From a virus: a stretch of 20,108 nucleotides of DNA. The stretch covers positions 1 through 20,108 of IMG/VR virus record IMGVR_UViG_3300030108_001866, one strand, 5' to 3'. Positions 1 through 7,823 of the stretch are shown here, in pieces. The notes under the pieces were generated by a model that ran no database searches, was not told the origin of the DNA, and saw nothing but the letters and a program-made list of their open reading frames with translations. Every line of letters starts with the position of its first letter. The first letter of the stretch is position 1. The position numbers and the translations under genes are program-made.

Positions 1-1
1 C

Positions 2-700
2 CCAGTAAATGATGAATTTGCATTACAGCTTGAAAAAGCAATGGAAAAAGTAGCAAGAGAAGTTGAGTGGTTTGCATTCAACGGTTCCTTTTCTGACGGT
101 GCTAATACAACACCTGGTTCAGGAACTAGAGAAATGTACGGTCTTGACGTTTGGATTACAATTGGAAAGAACGCTAACAACTCAGCAGCAGTAAACCCAT
201 TAGGCGGTAACTGCTTCTACAATGACACAGACGGAGATGGAACTGGTTCTGCACAAGTAATTAGTTTCAAAACTATTTCAGGTGCGTTAAAGAGAATGTA
301 TGATAACCATGCACCAATGACAAACCCTGTGCTTGCTGTTAGTCCAAAACAATTACTAGACCTTAACAATGAACTTGTTAAAGGAACAGTTGATATAGCA
401 GGAGCAATCATTCCTAGAGATAGAAGTGTTGCAGGTGTTGATATTGATACAATCGTAACCCCATTCGGTTCAATCGGAATGATGGTTATTGACCCTAATA
501 TCATGCCTACAGGAACTGCTTTCATCTTAGACCTAGCTTTCATACAGCCAGTGTTTACCAACATCCCAGGATTTGGTACTGTGTTCGTAAGAGACTTAGA
601 CCAAGATGCAAACGCTAGAATTGGTAAAGCAATTTATATGGAGATGGGATTCGAGTTCGGACCTCCTTCATATCATTGTAAAATTCAAGCAGTAGCTTAA
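2..700 (+). CDS. Major capsid protein, 5' end outside the window (DUF5309/SU10-like)
   Basis: This is the C-terminal 232 residues of the protein that builds the capsid shell. The frame is open to the left edge, so the first in-frame ATG at 41 is not the true start. The segment VEWFAFNGSFSDG, then REMYGLDVWI, then a long beta-rich stretch ending near FVRDLDQDANARIGKAIYMEMG resembles DUF5309/SU10-type major capsid proteins (HK97 fold). That assignment is from memory of the family and was not searched. An intrinsic terminator directly follows the stop codon, which fits a very highly expressed capsid gene. Downstream genes are also virion genes, which supports the call. Confidence 0.7.
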   Translation, partial: PVNDEFALQLEKAMEKVAREVEWFAFNGSFSDGANTTPGSGTREMYGLDVWITIGKNANNSAAVNPLGGNCFYNDTDGDGTGSAQVISFKTISGALKRMYDNHAPMTNPVLAVSPKQLLDLNNELVKGTVDIAGAIIPRDRSVAGVDIDTIVTPFGSIGMMVIDPNIMPTGTAFILDLAFIQPVFTNIPGFGTVFVRDLDQDANARIGKAIYMEMGFEFGPPSYHCKIQAVA

Positions 701-715
701 ATTAATTTGAAGATT

Positions 716-745
716 AGGGTGGAACTCCACCTCCACCCTTTTCTT
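716..745 (+). terminator. Intrinsic terminator after the capsid gene
   Basis: The stem GGGTGGA (717-723) pairs perfectly with TCCACCC (732-738) around an 8-nt loop. A716 and T739 add an eighth pair. The tract TTTTCTTCT follows. It starts 16 nt after the capsid stop codon and would limit read-through from the capsid gene into the downstream virion genes. Confidence 0.8.
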
Positions 746-746
746 C

Positions 747-755
747 TGCTATAGT
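747..755 (+). promoter_or_regulatory. Extended -10 promoter-like element before the 110-aa gene
   Basis: TGC TATAGT is an extended -10 match (TGnTATAAT with one mismatch), directly behind the capsid terminator. No convincing -35 is seen because that position lies in the terminator stem. The predicted transcription start falls about 3 nt before the ATG at 765, so the transcript would be nearly leaderless. An AAGGA sequence (756-760) is also present and could serve as a ribosome binding site if transcription starts earlier. Confidence 0.5.
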
Positions 756-764
756 AAGGAAAGT

Positions 765-1097
765 ATGATTAGTTCAAAATTAGCTTTAATAGATATTTCA
801 GCAGACAACAACAACTCTTTAGGAGTTAAGACAGAAGGTATGCTACTTTGTGGTATACAATATCCTGCTGCTATGACAGGCACAAGTGTAACTTTTGATT
901 TTTCTATGGACAATACTACATTTGTTGACGTCAAAGAAACAGACGGAACAGATGTTACCTATACAGTTTCTGCAGGAGACATGGTAAGAGTTGACCCTTC
1001 AGGGTGGGCTTTTGCTAGCAATGGATACATTAGAGTTACATCAAATGGTTCAGAGGCTGCAGACAGAAAAATAATATTACACTTTAGACACAGTTAG
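765..1097 (+). CDS. Small virion-type protein, 110 aa
   Basis: The function is not recognised. The protein is rich in Thr, Ser, Asp and Val, with alternating beta-strand patterns (SVTFDFSMDNTTFVDVK, YIRVTSNGS) and no membrane segment or signal peptide. It lies directly after the capsid gene, behind a terminator and a -10-like box. Its size and place fit a capsid decoration or head-completion protein, but that is inferred from position only. The start at 765 is the first ATG and is preceded by AAGGA. The stop codon TAG overlaps the AGGAG ribosome binding site of the next gene. Confidence 0.75.
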   Translation: MISSKLALIDISADNNNSLGVKTEGMLLCGIQYPAAMTGTSVTFDFSMDNTTFVDVKETDGTDVTYTVSAGDMVRVDPSGWAFASNGYIRVTSNGSEAADRKIILHFRHS

Positions 1098-1105
1098 GAG
1101 CAGAC

Positions 1106-1291
1106 ATGGGTATGCTCTTAATGCTCAAAGAAGGTAAGAACGAATTTAGAATTGACATTGATTCTAAAGGTTCTGATGAAATAGAATCTTCACTTTATTT
1201 AGTTGAGGATGAAGCAGAGAAAAGTGGCGAGTTTACAATGGCTACTTTTGGTATATCTGCTTATGCAAAAGAAATAGAAAGAACTGCCTAA
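1106..1291 (+). CDS. Small acidic protein in the virion operon, 61 aa
   Basis: No family is recognised. It is a short acidic protein (KEGKNEFRIDIDSKGSDEIE) with a C-terminal helix, no membrane span and no cysteines. AGGAG at 1097-1101 sits just before the ATG at 1106. An alternative ATG lies a few codons inside (MLLMLK). The stop codon overlaps the next start as TAATG, which indicates translational coupling with the 336-aa gene. Its place between the capsid and head-tail genes suggests a virion or assembly role. Confidence 0.7.
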   Translation: MGMLLMLKEGKNEFRIDIDSKGSDEIESSLYLVEDEAEKSGEFTMATFGISAYAKEIERTA

Positions 1292-2301
1292 TGAGTACAA
1301 CAATAAGAAACTTAATTGATAGAACATTTAGAGAATATTTAGAACCTGCTGATGAATTAACATCATATACATCAGTTGCTTCAACGTTAAGTTCTGCTGC
1401 AACAACATTATCATTCGATGCTGACCTTCTTACACAAGAAGAAGAAGATGTCATGGATGCAGGAACAATATTAGAAATAGACCAAGAGCTTTTATATTGC
1501 ACCGGATTAGATACAACAAATAACGTTGTTACAGTTGTAAGAGGTGTACGAGGAACAACAGCAGACTCACATGACGTAGGTGCAATAGTAAAAATAGCTC
1601 CATCGTTTACTAGACTTGCTGTGTTTGAAGCAGTGAAGGACCAAATAAACAATTTATTTCCCACGTTATTTGCAGTAGAAACAAAAGAACTATCATCCTC
1701 TACAGGTTATACCTTGATTGGAAGCCATGATGCACCAGGAGATGGAAACTATCTTGTTTCAATACTAAGTGCAATATCTCAATATACAGATTTCGCATCA
1801 GGAAGTGACAGCACAGGAGTTAGTTTTTTACCTGTTACATGTTCTTTAGTAGAGTTACCAAACCCATTTACATTTACAGATGCAGATGGAGTATCAAGAA
1901 CTATAACATACACAACAGGACCTAACGTAGTACATGCTGTGCAATTTTCAGGAATAGCACAAGGTCAAACAGCTTTTGTAACTTTTAAAAAGAAATTTAT
2001 TGAACCTACTGCAGAATCAAATACATTAGTTTCAATAGGTTTAGAGCCTGAATACGAGCCAATTATTATGGCAGGAGTTGCTGCACAGTTAATGGCAGGT
2101 AAAGATATTCCATCTGCTACTACTCAATATATTACAGAACAAATGGCAGTATCAGGTTATCCTGTAGGTTCTAGTAACAGTATAAGAAATTCATTGTTAC
2201 AGTATCAACAGTTATTAATTAATCAAGCAAGAAAATATCTTAGAGCAAAATATCCTGAGTCAGTTTCTGTTGATGGGTTGGTTTACGGAATACAGGCATA
2301 A
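1291..2301 (+). CDS. Putative head-tail connector/virion structural protein, 336 aa
   Basis: The start overlaps the preceding stop as TAATG, and its own stop overlaps the 646-aa gene in the same way. The N-terminal third has a helical start (RNLIDRTFREYL), then a beta module that runs from about TTLSFDADLL through DQELLYCTG and VTVVRGVRGTTADSH to VGAIVKIAP. A related module opens the 619-aa tail fibre. The C-terminal part is helical (LVSIGLEPEYEPIIMAGVAAQL; NSLLQYQQLLINQARKYLRAKYP). The gene order, after capsid and before the tail proteins, fits a head-tail adaptor or neck protein. The exact role is not shown by any motif I recognise. Confidence 0.55.
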   Translation: MSTTIRNLIDRTFREYLEPADELTSYTSVASTLSSAATTLSFDADLLTQEEEDVMDAGTILEIDQELLYCTGLDTTNNVVTVVRGVRGTTADSHDVGAIVKIAPSFTRLAVFEAVKDQINNLFPTLFAVETKELSSSTGYTLIGSHDAPGDGNYLVSILSAISQYTDFASGSDSTGVSFLPVTCSLVELPNPFTFTDADGVSRTITYTTGPNVVHAVQFSGIAQGQTAFVTFKKKFIEPTAESNTLVSIGLEPEYEPIIMAGVAAQLMAGKDIPSATTQYITEQMAVSGYPVGSSNSIRNSLLQYQQLLINQARKYLRAKYPESVSVDGLVYGIQA

Positions 2302-4241
2302 TGCCTAGGATAGCTACTAGAGGAGACGTTTCTAACCCTAAAAGAAAAGGATACGATTTTCGTATTGATGACTTTTTATTTAGAGCAGCCGTAGGACCTA
2401 ACAGACAGATGACTATAGAGTCTTCTGATGTTAGAGGTCAAGAGATAGATGTTAGACAAAATGCAGAAGATTTTACAAGAAACTTAGGTCGTATATATTC
2501 ACGTAATGATTTTTCCGGTGGTAGCAACTTAGACATAGCACATAGTAGAAATGGTTCTACAACAGATATACAAAGATTTTGGGATAGTAAGGGTGTAGAA
2601 GTTTTTGGAAAAGATAAAGGAACATCTTATGAATTGCAATTACTTCACACTACACAAATAACAACAGGAACAGAGTTTTCTTCAACAGATGATGACAATG
2701 CTATAGCTATTGTAGGAACAGATATTTATATTTCTGATGACAATGTGCTTCAAAAATCTACAGATGGTGGCGATAGTTTTTCTACAGTAAGCACTGGTTT
2801 GACTGCAGGTTATCACATAAAAGGTTTAGCAGCACATGGAGATTTACTTTACATCACAGCAAATAATGGTTCTGCAGGAGAAATAGAAACTTGGGATGGA
2901 AGCACATCTACACAAAAAATGTCAGCAGCAGTTTATGACAAAATATTTTCTGTTAAAGGAAAGTTTTTAGTAACAATAGGTAACGCAATACATCAATATG
3001 ACGGAAACACAACAGTCGGTTCAGCAATTGTAACACTACCTTCCGGACAAACATTTACAGATGTTGCAGATGTTGGTGCAGTTATTTTAGCTACAGCAAC
3101 TGATGGAAGAATATACGCTATCAAAGATGTTACTGGAACATTTACTGCTAATGGTCAAACAGAGTTATCTTCTAATGAAATACCTACTTGTGTTGCAGAA
3201 GTACAAGGAGAAATATTTTATGGAACAAAAGAAATACAAACTTCTGCGTCAAAAGTTATAGGAAGACTTTACAGAGCAAGGTTAGTTGCTTCAGATAATT
3301 TGTATGTGTTAGCAAATCAACAACTTATTAAAGAATGGAATATTAATTCTGTTACAGCACAGCCTATGACATTATTTTCAACTAGGGATTCTATCTATAC
3401 AGGTATTAAAGAATCAGCAAGCGAATCATATCTATGGAGATATTATTTACCTACTGCAGGTATAGCTAGAGACCTTGAGTTTGGAGCAGGAGGATTAATA
3501 AAAGGTATAAATAAAGTAAATGAAAAACTTATAGCAATAGTTGGAGGCAGTGGTTTTTACAAAGAAACAGAAAACTTTGAAACAGAAGGATATTTAATTA
3601 CTGCAGCAGCAGACTTTTTTACAGCAGAAAAGAAACAATTTGTAGAAGCACAAATAGAAACAACAAATATGGAATCAGGAACAAGTGCTGAATTACATAT
3701 TTCAGATAAATTAGAAAGTATAAATGATAAAGACGATACTAATTGGGACCTGGCACTTAATATAATATCAGGAGAGGGAACAGTTACTGCACAAACAGCA
3801 AAAGTATCAAGATACATAACTATGAAACTTGTTTTAAAATCTGCACTTTCAGATAAAACACCTAAGGTACAAGCTATACAAACTAGAGCATTAGCAAGAC
3901 CTGAACTTGTAGTTGTACAAATACCAATAAATTTAAGTGACAGGGTAGAAAGACCTTTTAGAAAACCTATTACTGTTAAAAATTTAGGAGAAACAATATA
4001 TCAATCTTTGAAAGATAAAGAAGGAAGTTCTGTAACTTTAGAATTGTTTGACCCTGCTGAGGTTATTAGAGGAGTTGTAGAATCTATATCTTATCCAATA
4101 GCAGGACAATTAGCAGAAGTAGGAAGCGTAACTCAATATGCAATTATTACAGTAAGAGGGACAAGGCAAGAGATTTATGGTACTGTTACATCAGGCGATA
4201 TATATGCCGTAAATAGTTTTGCAAAGATAAGATTTGGATAG
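2301..4241 (+). CDS. Propeller-like tail structural protein, 646 aa
   Basis: The N-terminus is basic (MPRIATRGDVSNPKRKGYDF). Residues of about 130-440 form short beta-strand repeats of the type TDIYISDDN, DLLYITANNG, GKFLVTIGNAIHQYDG and DGRIYAIKD, which suggests a beta-propeller. One repeat carries an Asp-box (BNR-like) motif, STDGGDSF, at about 153-160. The C-terminal 200 residues are beta-rich (AELHISDKLES, YITMKLVLKS, SSVTLELFDPAEVIRGVVESI) and look like a tail or baseplate attachment domain. It sits between the head-tail protein and the tail fibre, so a tail tube, nozzle or receptor-side role is likely. The choice between these is open. Confidence 0.55.
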   Translation: MPRIATRGDVSNPKRKGYDFRIDDFLFRAAVGPNRQMTIESSDVRGQEIDVRQNAEDFTRNLGRIYSRNDFSGGSNLDIAHSRNGSTTDIQRFWDSKGVEVFGKDKGTSYELQLLHTTQITTGTEFSSTDDDNAIAIVGTDIYISDDNVLQKSTDGGDSFSTVSTGLTAGYHIKGLAAHGDLLYITANNGSAGEIETWDGSTSTQKMSAAVYDKIFSVKGKFLVTIGNAIHQYDGNTTVGSAIVTLPSGQTFTDVADVGAVILATATDGRIYAIKDVTGTFTANGQTELSSNEIPTCVAEVQGEIFYGTKEIQTSASKVIGRLYRARLVASDNLYVLANQQLIKEWNINSVTAQPMTLFSTRDSIYTGIKESASESYLWRYYLPTAGIARDLEFGAGGLIKGINKVNEKLIAIVGGSGFYKETENFETEGYLITAAADFFTAEKKQFVEAQIETTNMESGTSAELHISDKLESINDKDDTNWDLALNIISGEGTVTAQTAKVSRYITMKLVLKSALSDKTPKVQAIQTRALARPELVVVQIPINLSDRVERPFRKPITVKNLGETIYQSLKDKEGSSVTLELFDPAEVIRGVVESISYPIAGQLAEVGSVTQYAIITVRGTRQEIYGTVTSGDIYAVNSFAKIRFG

Positions 4242-4272
4242 TAAAAAAAACTATATGTTAAAAAATTTTGTG

Positions 4273-4278
4273 TATAAT
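4273..4278 (+). promoter_or_regulatory. Perfect TATAAT -10 box before the tail fibre gene
   Basis: A perfect TATAAT lies in the 45-nt AT-rich gap between the 646-aa and 619-aa genes. The ATG at 4287 follows after 8 nt, so transcription from this box would give an almost leaderless fibre message. No good -35 is seen, and the GGAG at 4279-4282 could instead act as the ribosome binding site in a longer transcript. AT-rich sequence makes chance matches possible. Confidence 0.4.
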
Positions 4279-4286
4279 GGAGAAGA

Positions 4287-6146
4287 ATGACAGCAAGAGA
4301 AACTAATTTAGTAAACGCTTTTGAGACTACCCTAGCAGCTCAGTTAGCTAGTGGTGGTACAACAATGAATTTAACAGATGACCCAGGTATTGACTCGCCT
4401 GTTTATTTCGTAATAGACCCGGACAATGACAGCAACAGAGAAGTTGTATTGTGGTCATCAGGAACAAACCATGCAGCAGCAACCGTTACAAGAGACATAG
4501 ATAGCAAGCACGGAACAGACCCAACACATGCAGCAGGAACACAAGTTAGATTAGCTGTTGTAAAACAACACATAGAAGAAGCACACGATGCTATACAACA
4601 AGGTTTTGTATTAGAAGATGGAGACGGCACAGAAGTTACAATAGCTCCTGCAGTTGCTTCAGGTGTATATACACAAAGAGAAGTTAAATTTATTGATTCA
4701 GGTGGTCTTGATATTAACTGGACTGATACAGATGCAGGAACAGATGGAGACCCTTACGACCTAACATTTACATTAGACTTAAATGGTTTAACTGCAGCAA
4801 CAGTCAACATAGCAAATGACAGCATAGCAATTATTGATGCTGATGATTCTAACTTAACAAGAAAAGAATCTTTAGCAGATGTCATAGCAGCCATAGACGG
4901 AACAGGTTTAACAGCTAGTTCAGGTGTATTGTCAGTTGACTCATCACAAGCAATAACAGCTTTAACAGGTGGAGACCTTACTATATTTGACGATACAAAC
5001 AATGCAGACGTTTCTCTTAAAATAGGTACTTCTGCAACAGAAGCATTATCTATAGAAGTATTAAACGGGGCAAGCAATAAAACAGCAGAAGAAATTAAAA
5101 TATCTACTTCTACTGCATCAGGAACTGCAAACCACGGTAAGATTTCTATTTATATTGATGATACAGAAATATTAGACATTGATGATGGTGGTATAGATTT
5201 AGCATCAGGTAAAACATTTGCAATAGATGGTACAGATTTACCAACTACTTCATTTACAGCAGGAAACTTAATAGATTTTGACGGAACAGACATTGATGTA
5301 GATTTATCAGAAGCAGCCGAAGCAGCAATTGCTGATGGCGATTACATATTATTTTTAGATGGTGGTGCTACAGGCACTGCTGCTAAAGAAGCTCTTGCAG
5401 ATGTTGCAACATTATTTGCAGGAACAGGTTTATCTGCAGCTAGTTCAGTTATATCAGTTAACTTAAACGGTGTATCAGCAGGAACAGTAGCTCAAGCAGC
5501 AGACAGTATTGTATTTATAGATGCTGATGACAATGCAACAAAGAAAGAAAGCATTGCAGATTTTGTAGATGCTATAGATGGTGCAGGTTTAGACGCTTCA
5601 TCAGGAACATTAGTTAACGCAGCTATTGGTAAACAATCAATGTGGGTACCTGCTGCAGCTATGTATCCTACACAATCAAATGGTTGTGCAGCTATAACAG
5701 GAGTAGAAACAACAGCAGGAAGACCTGACATGTATGTGTTAGATTTCGATGCTTCATCAGATGAAAACGCACAATTTTCTATAGCAATGCCTTCATATTG
5801 GAATGAAGGAACAATTACTTATCAAGTTTATTGGACAACAGCAGCAACAGACACAGATGGTGTAGCTTGGGCTTTATCAGGTGTTGTATGTTCAGACAAT
5901 GACACTATTGATGCAGCTTTTGGAACAGCAGTAGTTGTAACAGATGATGCACTTGGTGCAGCAGAAGATTTATGTGTATCAGCAGAAAGTGGTGCAGTAA
6001 CAATAGCAGGCACACCTGCTGCAGGAGATTTAGCATATTTTAATATTATGAGAGACGTGTCAGATGCAAACGATGACATGGCAGAAGATGCAAGACTTAT
6101 AGGAATAAAAATATTTTATACAGTAGATGATGTTCACGAGGCTTAA
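4287..6146 (+). CDS. Tail fibre protein with internal repeats, 619 aa
   Basis: Residues 10-95 form a beta module with VTRDIDSKHGTDPTHAAGTQV, related to the module in the 336-aa virion protein. Three copies of a repeat follow at about 174-218, 345-392 and 400-444. Their shared pattern is D(S/Y)I-x-(F/I)-(I/L)D-x-x-x-x-x-x-KE(S/A)(L/I)AD then (A/D)IDGTGL or FAGTGL, then a short strand. The C-terminal domain begins near SMWVPAAAMYP (451) and ends LIGIKIFYTVDDVHEA. The protein is strongly acidic, very rich in Ala, Thr, Asp and Gly, and lacks a signal peptide. This architecture is common in marine phage fibres, by recollection. The stop codon directly abuts the start of the glycine-rich gene. Confidence 0.75.
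   Translation: MTARETNLVNAFETTLAAQLASGGTTMNLTDDPGIDSPVYFVIDPDNDSNREVVLWSSGTNHAAATVTRDIDSKHGTDPTHAAGTQVRLAVVKQHIEEAHDAIQQGFVLEDGDGTEVTIAPAVASGVYTQREVKFIDSGGLDINWTDTDAGTDGDPYDLTFTLDLNGLTAATVNIANDSIAIIDADDSNLTRKESLADVIAAIDGTGLTASSGVLSVDSSQAITALTGGDLTIFDDTNNADVSLKIGTSATEALSIEVLNGASNKTAEEIKISTSTASGTANHGKISIYIDDTEILDIDDGGIDLASGKTFAIDGTDLPTTSFTAGNLIDFDGTDIDVDLSEAAEAAIADGDYILFLDGGATGTAAKEALADVATLFAGTGLSAASSVISVNLNGVSAGTVAQAADSIVFIDADDNATKKESIADFVDAIDGAGLDASSGTLVNAAIGKQSMWVPAAAMYPTQSNGCAAITGVETTAGRPDMYVLDFDASSDENAQFSIAMPSYWNEGTITYQVYWTTAATDTDGVAWALSGVVCSDNDTIDAAFGTAVVVTDDALGAAEDLCVSAESGAVTIAGTPAAGDLAYFNIMRDVSDANDDMAEDARLIGIKIFYTVDDVHEA
4806..5618 (+). repeat. Three degenerate coding repeats in the tail fibre
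   Basis: Copies lie at about 4806-4940, 5319-5462 and 5484-5618. Their hallmarks are IIDADDSNLTRKESLADVI, LDGGATGTAAKEALADV and IDADDNATKKESIADFV, each followed by a GTGL/GAGL turn. The first and third are closer to each other than to the second. They likely form repeating shaft units of the fibre trimer. Confidence 0.75.
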
Positions 6147-7031
6147 ATGGCAGGACCTACTACATTTGGATATCAAAACATAGGCTTTGGTGGTGGAGGA
6201 CCAGGCGTACCTCCATTAGAAGGAACTTTTTTTGCAGTTGCAGGTGGTGGTGGTGCAGGTGGTAACCATCCTCGTAACTTACCATTAACACAACCTGGTG
6301 GAGGTGGTGGTGCAGGTGGTTTTCTTAGCGATAATGATAGTGGAATAGGGTTAGCAACTTTTGCAACAGCTACAACTTATGCGATATCAACAGGTGCAGG
6401 TGGTTCAGGTGGTAGTGGCGACCCTGGTCAAGCAGGTACTACTGGTTCTGATACTACTTGGAATGATGCTACTAATGGAACATTAACACTTAAAGGTGGA
6501 GGTGCAGGTGGTGCAGGTGAACAAATTGGTGGTGAACCTAATGGTAGAAGTGGTGGTTCAGGTGGAGGTGCAGGTACATTAGGTGGTAATGGTGGTTCTG
6601 CTTTATCTTTAACTCCAAGTCAAGGTAATAATGGTGGAGATAGTGATGATTATTTTGCATCAGCAGGTGGTGGTGGTAAAGGCAGTGCAGGAACAGATAG
6701 TTTAAGTGGTGCATCTCCTGGTAATGGTGGTTCAGGTTACACTTGGGTAGATGGAACTGAAAGAGCTATAGGTGGTTGTGGTAGTACAAGACAAGATAGT
6801 TTTCAAGGTAGTGGTGCAACATCAGTAACTGATGGTACAGGTAATGGTGGTGCTTCTAGGTTTGCATCACACACTTCAGGTTTAAGAGGAAGTAATGGTG
6901 GTTGTGGAATTAAATTTCCTGATGCTTATACTATATCAAACCCAGGTGGTGGTTTAACAATAACATCTACTACAGCAGGTGGTTTTACAACTTCAATAAT
7001 TACAGGAACAGGAAACATACAATTTGATTAA
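6147..7031 (+). CDS. Glycine-rich adhesin-like protein, 294 aa
   Basis: After a short N-terminus (GPTTFGYQNIGFGGGGPG) the chain has a very high glycine content: runs such as VAGGGGAGG, GGGGGAGG, GGGAGGAGE and GGSGGGAG alternate with short strands (ATTYAISTGAGG, GTLTLKGGG). It ends in TSIITGTGNIQFD. This matches the glycine-rich domain pattern found in phage tail tip adhesins, where glycine-rich stretches pack as polyglycine-II helices and exposed loops contact receptors. That comparison is family knowledge. The gene directly abuts the fibre gene (TAA ATG), so the two are probably made and assembled together. GGT codons dominate and give strong local GGTGGT repetition. Confidence 0.65.
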   Translation: MAGPTTFGYQNIGFGGGGPGVPPLEGTFFAVAGGGGAGGNHPRNLPLTQPGGGGGAGGFLSDNDSGIGLATFATATTYAISTGAGGSGGSGDPGQAGTTGSDTTWNDATNGTLTLKGGGAGGAGEQIGGEPNGRSGGSGGGAGTLGGNGGSALSLTPSQGNNGGDSDDYFASAGGGGKGSAGTDSLSGASPGNGGSGYTWVDGTERAIGGCGSTRQDSFQGSGATSVTDGTGNGGASRFASHTSGLRGSNGGCGIKFPDAYTISNPGGGLTITSTTAGGFTTSIITGTGNIQFD

Positions 7032-7040
7032 GGAGATATT

Positions 7041-7484
7041 ATGCCTCATTACGCTTTACTAGATGAAAACAATGTAGTAGTAAGAGTAATCAATAGTCTT
7101 ATTGATGAAAATGATACATCAAATCTTGCAGATGGATATAGTTCTTGGGAAGAATTTTATGGTAATTTTCTTGGTGGCACTTGTAAAAGAACATCTAGCA
7201 ATACATTTCAAAATCAACATTTAGCTTTGAATGAAGCAGGTGATGATTATGTATTAAGTGATACACAAGAAAAAGCATTCAGAGGAAACTATGCAGGTGT
7301 AGGTTATACATATAACGAAACTGAAGATATATTTTTGCCACCTAAACCTTATGATAGTTGGGTACTAGACACAGATAATGCTAAATGGAAAGCACCATTA
7401 GATTACCCTGATGATGGTGAAGCATACATTTGGGATGAAAGTGCATATCAAGCAGATAATTCTACTGGATGGGTTACTCCTTAA
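7041..7484 (+). CDS. Conserved small tail-associated protein of marine phages, 147 aa
   Basis: The protein begins PHYALLDENNVVVRVINS and contains FRGNYAGVGYTYNE, then PPKPYDSWVLDTDNAKWKAP and YIWDESAYQ. This order is familiar from small proteins encoded next to tail fibre genes in marine phages, including cyanophages (recollection, not searched). Their biochemical role is unknown to me. They may decorate or assemble fibres. A clear AGGAG ribosome binding site lies 7 nt or so before the ATG, just after the stop of the glycine-rich gene. No cysteine pair beyond a single Cys and no membrane segment are seen. Confidence 0.7.
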   Translation: MPHYALLDENNVVVRVINSLIDENDTSNLADGYSSWEEFYGNFLGGTCKRTSSNTFQNQHLALNEAGDDYVLSDTQEKAFRGNYAGVGYTYNETEDIFLPPKPYDSWVLDTDNAKWKAPLDYPDDGEAYIWDESAYQADNSTGWVTP

Positions 7485-7492
7485 AACTTTTA

Positions 7493-7501
7493 TGATATAA
7501 T
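7493..7501 (+). promoter_or_regulatory. Perfect extended -10 promoter opening the lysis module
   Basis: TGA TATAAT is an exact extended -10 (TGnTATAAT). The ATG of the 48-aa gene begins 7 nt downstream, at the expected transcription start, and that gene has no ribosome binding site. This predicts a leaderless message. It lies in the only gap of this region, between the last tail gene and the lysis-type genes. Confidence 0.6.
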
Positions 7502-7508
7502 CCAATTT

Positions 7509-7655
7509 ATGGATTTTTTATTCGGTTTCATTTTAGGTTATGTTTGTAAAGAAGTTGTATCTTATCTTAAAAGATTAGCTGATGGACCTATTGAACATGA
7601 CTGGGATAAAGAATGGGATTGGATGTCACCTCTCCAGGAAGATGATTTACCATAA
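7509..7655 (+). CDS. Small membrane-anchored protein, 48 aa
   Basis: The reading frame encodes a hydrophobic N-terminus (MDFLFGFILGYVCKEVV), a short basic stretch (KRLAD) and an acidic, Trp-rich tail (DWDKEWDWM, LQEDDLP). This fits a single N-terminal membrane anchor with a cytoplasmic tail. It starts at a predicted transcription start and has no ribosome binding site. Its TAA directly abuts the ATG of the next gene. It is the first gene of the lysis-type module. The function is unknown. Confidence 0.6.
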   Translation: MDFLFGFILGYVCKEVVSYLKRLADGPIEHDWDKEWDWMSPLQEDDLP

Positions 7656-7823
7656 ATGACAAACAACAATGGCTACACACAGAAGGAATTACTCAATATG
7701 GTCATTGAAAGACTTGATAGATTAGAAGAAAAACTAGATGCAAAACTAGATAAAGCAGAGTTTTACAAAGTATTAACGCTACTCGTAGCACTAGGTGGAG
7801 TTGTTGCAGCGATTGTAATGTAA
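7656..7823 (+). CDS. Coiled-coil plus membrane-span small protein, holin-accessory-like, 55 aa
   Basis: Residues of about 9-36 form an amphipathic coiled coil (NMVIERLDRLEEKLDAKLDKAEF). Residues 38-55 form one hydrophobic helix (YKVLTLLVALGGVVAAIVM). This layout matches small XhlA-like or holin-associated phage proteins, which sit on the inner face of the membrane and act with a holin. The match is in architecture only. The ATG abuts the previous stop, and its TAA overlaps the next ATG (TAATG), so it is translationally coupled to the 617-aa secreted protein. Confidence 0.6.
   Translation: MTNNNGYTQKELLNMVIERLDRLEEKLDAKLDKAEFYKVLTLLVALGGVVAAIVM

Noticed and set aside
4255-4290. An 11-residue frame ahead of the tail fibre
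   Set aside because: It has no ribosome binding site, overlaps the fibre start in another frame and lies in AT-rich gap sequence.
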